A DNA stretch of 10,113 nt, taken from NCBI GenBank assembly GCA_964561235.1, contig CAZLOV010000090.1:1-10113 (forward strand), given 5' to 3'. The DNA is from JBCBSP01 sp964561235 (GTDB lineage Bacteria; Pseudomonadota; Alphaproteobacteria; Caulobacterales; Maricaulaceae). The notes under the pieces are model-generated. The model ran no database searches. It saw only the letters and a list, made by a program, of their open reading frames with translations, and was not told the DNA's origin. The translations under genes were made by a program, and so were the position numbers. Positions within the stretch are counted from its first letter, which is position 1. Every line of letters starts with the position of its first letter. Below, in pieces: positions 6,276 to 10,113 of this stretch.

Positions 6276-7823
6276 CTACTCCGCAGGCGGTTCGTTCCGG
6301 ATGGACAGACCGAGCGAGGATAGGTCGAGCTGGCCGTTGGCCTCCGCGTTTTCGATCAGCGCGCCGATCGAGACCGGTTCAGCCGGCGCCATGGTGACTT
6401 CCAGCGTGCCGCCGTTCTGGATGAAGCCGGTGATGGCGCTGCCGAGTTGCGCAGTCAGCTCCGGCGGCAGCTGGGCGGGGGCGCTCGCAAGCCCCAGGGT
6501 CACGAGGCCCGCGGCCTGCATGCGCAGCGCTTCCGGGTCGAGGCCCTGCGCAGAGGCGGCGGCGTTCAGTCCGCGCTCGAGGAGGGAGAGATCCTCGATG
6601 CGCATGCTCATGGCGTGCAGCGTCAGCGGTGCGAGCACCTCGCTCGGCAGCTGTCCGTTGTCCAGTTCGCCCGCGGCGACCGCTTCGAGATAGGCGGTGC
6701 TGTAGGCCTGGATGCCACTGACATCCTGATCGATTTCGATGCGAAGCCCGTCCTGCAGTTCGAAGAAGTTTTCGCCCTCGGTGCGCACGCGGTCCGCCTC
6801 GACGTCATAGCGGCTTTCCCCGCGCATGGAGAGGTTCAGTTCCTCATAACCGAGAAGCGCCAGCGCGCCGGCGAGCTGGCCGCCGATCGGGCCCTGGCCC
6901 GCGGCCACGCGCAGGCTCGGCATGGCCGAGATCTGGCGCAGCCCGTTGGCGGCCTCGGTGATCTCCGCGGTCAGTTCGGGCATGGTCACCGTCAGGCCGC
7001 CGGCGTCGATGTCGAGGCCGCGCATGACGAAGTTTTCGTAGACGTCGACGGCGTTCACCGGCCCGAAATTGGGCGCAGCCGCGCCTTCCCCGGTTTGCGC
7101 GGCGCGGATGGAGGACAGGATGATCGCGCCGCTGAGCGCCTCGACGCTGACTTCATCGAGCGAGACGCGTACCGGGCCGGTGTCCGGCGCGACGGTGGCA
7201 ACGTTAAGGCCTGTCAGCACGCCTCGGCTGAGATTGTCGCCGTCGAAGCCGTTGACGCTGAAGCGTTCGATCGTGAATTCGGCCGGTTCCCCTTCCGCTT
7301 CGACCTCGCCACGAAGACCTTCCAGCGTGATCTCGGAGAAGCTGTAGCCTGCGATGGTCTCCTCGCTCACGAGGGCGGGCTCGTCCTCAAGGTCGAGCAG
7401 CGCGATGGAGATCGCGCGCGCAAGCTCGGCCCCCGGGTTGGAGAGCGTGAAGCGCTCCATGGTCACCGTGCCTTCGTCGGTGGGCATGCTCGCGTCCGCG
7501 ATGCTGACGCGGTCAAACATCACCACGTCGCCGTCAAGGCGGGGGGCGGTGATCACGAACTCGCCGATCACGCCCTCGGCCGTCTTCTCGTCTCCGCCGG
7601 AGAGATTGGTGAAGGTCGCCGTGGAGCCGTCAATGCGGCGTTCGTCCCAGGTGAACACGCCTTGCTCAACCAGGTTGAGGCGCGCCAGAGCCGCGTCGAT
7701 GTCGGCGGCGGAGACTTCGGTGGCGGCGGTGGAGGACGCGGCGCCGGTGTCGGCGGCGTCCTCGCCGCACGCCGCGAGCAGAAGCGCTGCGGACGAGGCG
7801 GCGAAAAGAAGCGAACGATGCAT
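6276..7823 (-). CDS. Large predicted lipoprotein of unknown function
   Basis: 515 residues. The signal peptide MHRSLLFAASSAALLLAAC has lipobox LAAC with lipidated Cys19. Gly at +2 suggests sorting to the outer membrane rather than inner-membrane retention. The start is fixed by this signal and by GGGGGA (7836 to 7831), 7 bases before the ATG; the frame upstream runs into the N gap and looks non-coding. The mature protein is acidic and has almost no Cys. From residue 85 to about 300 it repeats a loose strand-turn pattern (MERFTLSNPG, IERFSVNGFDG, LDEVSVEALSG, FVMRGLDIDAG), suggesting stacked beta-strands. The part after 310 contains YDVEADRVRTEG and then helical segments to the C-terminus. I do not recognise the family; the shape loosely recalls AsmA-like or DUF945-like envelope proteins. 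Transcribed alone, convergent with the sirtuin gene. Confidence 0.85.
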   Translation of the reverse strand: MHRSLLFAASSAALLLAACGEDAADTGAASSTAATEVSAADIDAALARLNLVEQGVFTWDERRIDGSTATFTNLSGGDEKTAEGVIGEFVITAPRLDGDVVMFDRVSIADASMPTDEGTVTMERFTLSNPGAELARAISIALLDLEDEPALVSEETIAGYSFSEITLEGLRGEVEAEGEPAEFTIERFSVNGFDGDNLSRGVLTGLNVATVAPDTGPVRVSLDEVSVEALSGAIILSSIRAAQTGEGAAAPNFGPVNAVDVYENFVMRGLDIDAGGLTVTMPELTAEITEAANGLRQISAMPSLRVAAGQGPIGGQLAGALALLGYEELNLSMRGESRYDVEADRVRTEGENFFELQDGLRIEIDQDVSGIQAYSTAYLEAVAAGELDNGQLPSEVLAPLTLHAMSMRIEDLSLLERGLNAAASAQGLDPEALRMQAAGLVTLGLASAPAQLPPELTAQLGSAITGFIQNGGTLEVTMAPAEPVSIGALIENAEANGQLDLSSLGLSIRNEPPAE

Positions 7824-7982
7824 GAAAAGGTCCCCCGGGGAGCAGGACGGCGCCGCGCGCCGCCGGAACAGCAAGAGCGGGTGCAACATAGCCTGTATCG
7901 GATCGCGCCGCGAGGGGCGGGATGTGTGCGTCCTTTTGGCGACATGGAGCGCCTGACGGGGCGGGCCGCGGCGCACGGCGCC

Positions 7983-7992
7983 NNNNNNNNNN
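7983..7992. other. Assembly gap of exactly 10 N
   Basis: Ten unknown bases lie in the region between the minus-strand lipoprotein gene and the small plus-strand lipoprotein gene. A round 10 is a typical arbitrary scaffold spacer, so the true distance, and even the adjacency of the two sides, is uncertain. The flanks (7824-7982 and 7993-8036) hold no gene I can support. Promoters of both outward-facing genes are probably in or near the missing sequence. Confidence 0.95.
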
Positions 7993-8036
7993 GATGCGGC
8001 GGTCATCGTGACGACACGCTGAGGGAGCGCTTTTTC

Positions 8037-8252
8037 ATGTCCGACCGCAAGACTGCGTCCGCGCCGCTTCGGCTTGCGCGTCTGGCCGCGCCCGCCGCCG
8101 CCCTGATGCTGACGGGGTGCCTGAATTTCCCGGACGGTTCGGCGACGTGTGCGGACGGCAGTCCGAACGCGCCTGACTGGCCGTATTGCGCGCCGTCAGA
8201 ACCCGGCGGACACAGCCCGGCGGACGACGAGCTCGATCCGACGCGTGGCTAG
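8037..8252 (+). CDS. Small predicted lipoprotein, function unknown
   Basis: 71 residues. A basic N-terminus (MSDRKTASAPLRLARLA) and hydrophobic stretch end in LMLTGC, a good lipobox with lipidated Cys28. The mature part is only 44 residues: LNFPDGSATCADGSPNAPDWPYC, then a Pro/Asp/Glu-rich tail. Two further Cys (38 and 51) could form a disulfide around DGSPNAPDWPY. GAGGGAG (8021-8027) lies 9 bases before the ATG. The lipobox and ribosome site together support it as real despite its size. No family recognised. First visible gene after the sequence gap, followed by the two-helix protein gene and glpQ in the same direction. Confidence 0.72.
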   Translation: MSDRKTASAPLRLARLAAPAAALMLTGCLNFPDGSATCADGSPNAPDWPYCAPSEPGGHSPADDELDPTRG

Positions 8253-8266
8253 CGCGCCTTCGCGCT
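8251..8266 (+). other. Hairpin at the end of the small lipoprotein gene
   Basis: AGCGCG-CCTT-CGCGCT is a perfect 6-bp stem with a 4-base loop, starting inside the stop codon. No T tract follows. It may act as a weak attenuator or 3'-end protector before the next gene. Confidence 0.35.
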
Positions 8267-8327
8267 CGCCTGCGGGCTCACACAGGGTTAACATGCCGCT
8301 CATGAGTTTGGTCCGAGGGGGGCGCTC

Positions 8328-8609
8328 ATGACGGCTTTACCGAATGAAATCCTGCTTTTCGCCATTGCTCTGGGCGCAAGCCTCGCGCTGGGCCTGATGG
8401 CGCGTCTCGCCACCGCCAACGGCGCAGCAGGCGGCTGGCGGCTGATCTTCACGCTGGTCCGCCGCCGTTGGCTGATCGTGCTGGCGATTTTGACAGCCGG
8501 CGCCGTGCTCGGCCTGTGGAGCTTCGCCGACGTGCGCGGCGCGCTTTTCGACATGCTCGGCGGCTTCTGGCCGTTTGGCGGCGGCGATGCGTCGCCGGCG
8601 TCCTCCTGA
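8328..8609 (+). CDS. Small two-helix membrane protein, function unknown
   Basis: 93 residues. Hydrophobic segments lie at about 6-28 and 47-66, joined by a loop with a basic cluster (LVRRRW) that should be cytoplasmic, leaving both ends outside. The C-terminal part (FDMLGGFWPFGGGDASPASS) is Gly/Phe/Trp-rich and then polar. GAGGGGGG (8315-8322) lies just before the ATG. It ends 28 bases before glpQ in the same direction, so the two are probably cotranscribed. No family recognised. Confidence 0.78.
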   Translation: MTALPNEILLFAIALGASLALGLMARLATANGAAGGWRLIFTLVRRRWLIVLAILTAGAVLGLWSFADVRGALFDMLGGFWPFGGGDASPASS

Positions 8610-8637
8610 TCCCCGTCTTCAAACTGGATTTCACGCC

Positions 8638-9657
8638 ATGCGCCTGATGCTCGCCGCCGCCGCCGCCAGCCTGTTCGCCGCCTGCACGCCCACCGATCCC
8701 GCCGTGCAGGACGCCGCCGAGCCGGCCGGGGCGGAGGCGTCCGCCTGGAACACGCTTTCCGGCGAAGCGCCGTTGGTCATCGCCCACCGGGGCGCCAGCG
8801 GCTACCGGCCCGAACACACGGCGCTCGCCTATGAACTCGCCGTCGAGCAGGGCGCGGACGTCATCGAGCCGGACCTGGTCATGACCGCCGACGGCGTGCT
8901 GATCGCGCGTCACGACCCGTATCTCTCCACCACGACGGACATTGCGAGCCGCCCCGAATTCGCCGATCGCCGCCGCGGGATGGCCGGCCGGGACGACTGG
9001 TGGGCGTCGGACTTCACCCTTGCGGAGATCGAAACGCTCCGCGCGATCCAGCATCAGCCGGGACGATCCTCCGAATATGACGGCCAGGCGGGCGTGATGA
9101 CCTTCGACGCGGTGATCGATCTTTGGGAGGCGCAGCGCACAGCGTGCGCCTGCGATCTCGGCCTTGAACCCGAGGTGAAACTGCCTGCCGAGCAGGCCGC
9201 CATGGGGCTCGATCCGCTGCCTGTTCTGGTCGAGGTTCTGGAGCGCCGCGGGCTGAACGCCGAGGACGCGCCGGTCGTCATCCAGTCTTTTGATGCGGAC
9301 TTCCTGATCCGTCTCAATGACGCGAGCCCGGTGCGGCAGGCCATGCTGGTCTCCGGCGAACCCGGTTATGACGCCGGCGGTCGCTCCATCGAGGACATCG
9401 CCGAATTCGCCGACGGGATCGGCGCCTACAAGGCGCTGCTCATCACGCCGGAGGGCGAGAGCACCGGATATGTGGAGGCGGCGCACGCGGCCGGCCTCGA
9501 GGTGCATGTCTGGACGGTGCGCGACGATCGCCCGCCGCATGTCGGCGAGACGGTGGAGGACGAACTGCGCGCGCTCTATGCGCTCGGCGTGGACGCCGTC
9601 TTCACCGACCATCCCGACACCGCCGTTGCGGTGCGCGCGGCGATGACGGCGGAGTGA
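8638..9657 (+). CDS. glpQ: Glycerophosphodiester phosphodiesterase, lipoprotein (GlpQ type)
   Basis: Hydrolyses glycerophosphodiesters from phospholipid turnover to glycerol-3-phosphate and an alcohol, in the periplasm. 339 residues. MRLMLAAAAASLFAAC is a short signal with lipobox FAAC (Cys16); Phe at -3 is less usual. A GDPD TIM-barrel fills the rest. HRGASGYRPEHT (50-61) holds the first catalytic His50; Glu77 and Asp79 in IEPDLV are metal ligands; His92 in ARHD is the second catalytic His; and EPEVK (177-181) supplies Glu179, another probable metal ligand, and Lys181. VHVWTV and DAVFTDHPD mark the last strands. A Cys-x-Cys (170/172) precedes the EPEVK strand. The chosen ATG gives the lipoprotein signal; the longer frame upstream lacks one. 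GGAT (8626-8629) is a weak ribosome site. Haemophilus GlpQ (protein D) is also a lipoprotein. Converges on acnA. Confidence 0.94.
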   Translation: MRLMLAAAAASLFAACTPTDPAVQDAAEPAGAEASAWNTLSGEAPLVIAHRGASGYRPEHTALAYELAVEQGADVIEPDLVMTADGVLIARHDPYLSTTTDIASRPEFADRRRGMAGRDDWWASDFTLAEIETLRAIQHQPGRSSEYDGQAGVMTFDAVIDLWEAQRTACACDLGLEPEVKLPAEQAAMGLDPLPVLVEVLERRGLNAEDAPVVIQSFDADFLIRLNDASPVRQAMLVSGEPGYDAGGRSIEDIAEFADGIGAYKALLITPEGESTGYVEAAHAAGLEVHVWTVRDDRPPHVGETVEDELRALYALGVDAVFTDHPDTAVAVRAAMTAE

Positions 9658-9681
9658 CGGCTGAGCCCGGACGCAAACAGG

Positions 9682-9711
9682 GGGGTCCGGCGCGTTCAGG
9701 CGCCGAACCCC
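9682..9711. terminator. Bidirectional terminator between glpQ and acnA
   Basis: The arms 9682-9693 (GGGGTCCGGCGC) and 9700-9711 (GCGCCGAACCCC) surround the loop GTTCAG. In minus-strand RNA (acnA) all 12 positions pair, one as G-U, and the stem is followed by CCTGTTTGCG. In plus-strand RNA (glpQ) that position becomes an A-C mismatch, leaving 11 of 12. The element starts 24 bases after the glpQ stop and ends 21 bases past the acnA stop. T tracts are short on both sides. Confidence 0.7.
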
Positions 9712-9732
9712 TGCAAACGACTGTCGCCGGGC

Positions 9733-10113
9733 CTAGGCCGCTGCACGCTGACGCAGGACGTAGTGCAGGATCCCGCCATTGCGGAAGTAATCCAGCTCAT
9801 TGTCCGTATCGATGCGCGCGAGGAGCTTTGTCGTCTTCGTCGAGCCGTCCGGGAAGGTGACGGTCATCTCGACCTCCCCGCGCGGGGTCAGCGCATCAAC
9901 GCCGGTGATGGAGACGGTCTCCTGGCCGGTGATGCCGAGGCTCTCCCAGCTCTCGCCGTTCTGGAACTGAAGCGGCAGAACGCCCATGCCGATGAGGTTG
10001 GAGCGGTGGATGCGCTCGAAACTCTCGGTCACGACCGCCTTCACCCCGAGCAGGCGCGTGCCCTTCGCAGCCCAGTCGCGCGAGGAGCCGGTGCCGTACT
10101 CCTTGCCGCCGAA
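9733..10113 (-). CDS. acnA: Aconitate hydratase, AcnA/IRP1 type, C-terminal part
   Basis: Interconverts citrate and isocitrate in the TCA cycle using a [4Fe-4S] cluster. Only the last 126 residues are inside the window; the frame stays open to base 10113. They belong to the swivelling C-terminal domain. FGGKEYGTGSSRDWAAKGT contains the Ser-Arg pair (SSRDW) that binds substrate carboxylates. ESFERIHRSNLIGMGVLPLQF is a near-invariant AcnA/IRP1 block. The end shows FRNGGILHYVLRQ just before the TAG, typical of bacterial AcnA. The cluster cysteines lie upstream, outside the window. Expected full length is about 890 residues. Confidence 0.97.
   Translation of the reverse strand, partial: FGGKEYGTGSSRDWAAKGTRLLGVKAVVTESFERIHRSNLIGMGVLPLQFQNGESWESLGITGQETVSITGVDALTPRGEVEMTVTFPDGSTKTTKLLARIDTDNELDYFRNGGILHYVLRQRAAA

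Noticed and set aside
7885..7890. TATGTT on the minus strand as a -10 element for the large lipoprotein gene.
   Set aside because: No TTGAC-like -35 lies at suitable spacing upstream; chance match cannot be excluded.
7824..8006. N-terminal extension of the large lipoprotein through the N gap.
   Set aside because: A lipoprotein signal and ribosome site define the start at 7823; the upstream frame is Arg/Pro-rich with no signal.
6447..8252. A 601-codon open frame on the plus strand opposite the large lipoprotein gene, running through the N gap.
   Set aside because: It is the antisense shadow of a GC-rich gene: no signal, no recognisable motif and no ribosome site. It crosses unknown bases, and only its last part is the real small lipoprotein.
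8575..8637. Upstream extension of glpQ giving a start at 8575.
   Set aside because: It overlaps the preceding gene and adds an Arg-rich stretch that would destroy the lipoprotein signal.

Overview
The window is GC-rich, densely packed chromosomal DNA. It looks like an alphaproteobacterium of the Caulobacterales/Maricaulales type (Maricaulis or Oceanicaulis relatives). This rests on the gene order ffh-rpsP-rimM-trmD-rplS, a long acidic tail on ribosomal protein S16, the codon bias and several lipoproteins. It is inference, not a database match. I see no phage, transposon, CRISPR array, tRNA or rRNA.

Left part (1-1438): the C-terminal two thirds of a dicarboxylate/acidic amino acid:cation symporter (DAACS/SDF family), cut by the window edge, then a small three-helix membrane protein resembling the DUF1475 family.

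Centre (about 1439-5482): a housekeeping translation and protein-targeting cluster. A leader of about 200 bases with a candidate promoter and two hairpins precedes ffh (SRP GTPase). It is followed by rpsP (S16), rimM (30S maturation), trmD (tRNA m1G37 methyltransferase) and rplS (L19). rimM/trmD and trmD/rplS overlap by ATGA, which implies translational coupling. A strong intrinsic terminator closes the cluster just after rplS.

Right part (5521-10113): a compact class III sirtuin deacylase converges on a 515-residue lipoprotein of unknown function on the minus strand. A run of exactly 10 N (7983-7992) upstream of that gene marks an assembly join. Beyond it lie a 71-residue lipoprotein, a 93-residue two-helix membrane protein and a lipoprotein glycerophosphodiester phosphodiesterase (GlpQ type), all on the plus strand and possibly one operon. 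This group converges on the 3' end of an AcnA-type aconitase across a shared bidirectional terminator.

I found no convincing new system. The points most worth checking are: Glu in place of the catalytic Asp169 of TrmD; low-complexity tails on Ffh and S16; the structured ffh leader; a possibly leaderless sirtuin mRNA; two uncharacterised lipoproteins beside a sequence gap; and the asymmetric bidirectional terminator before acnA.
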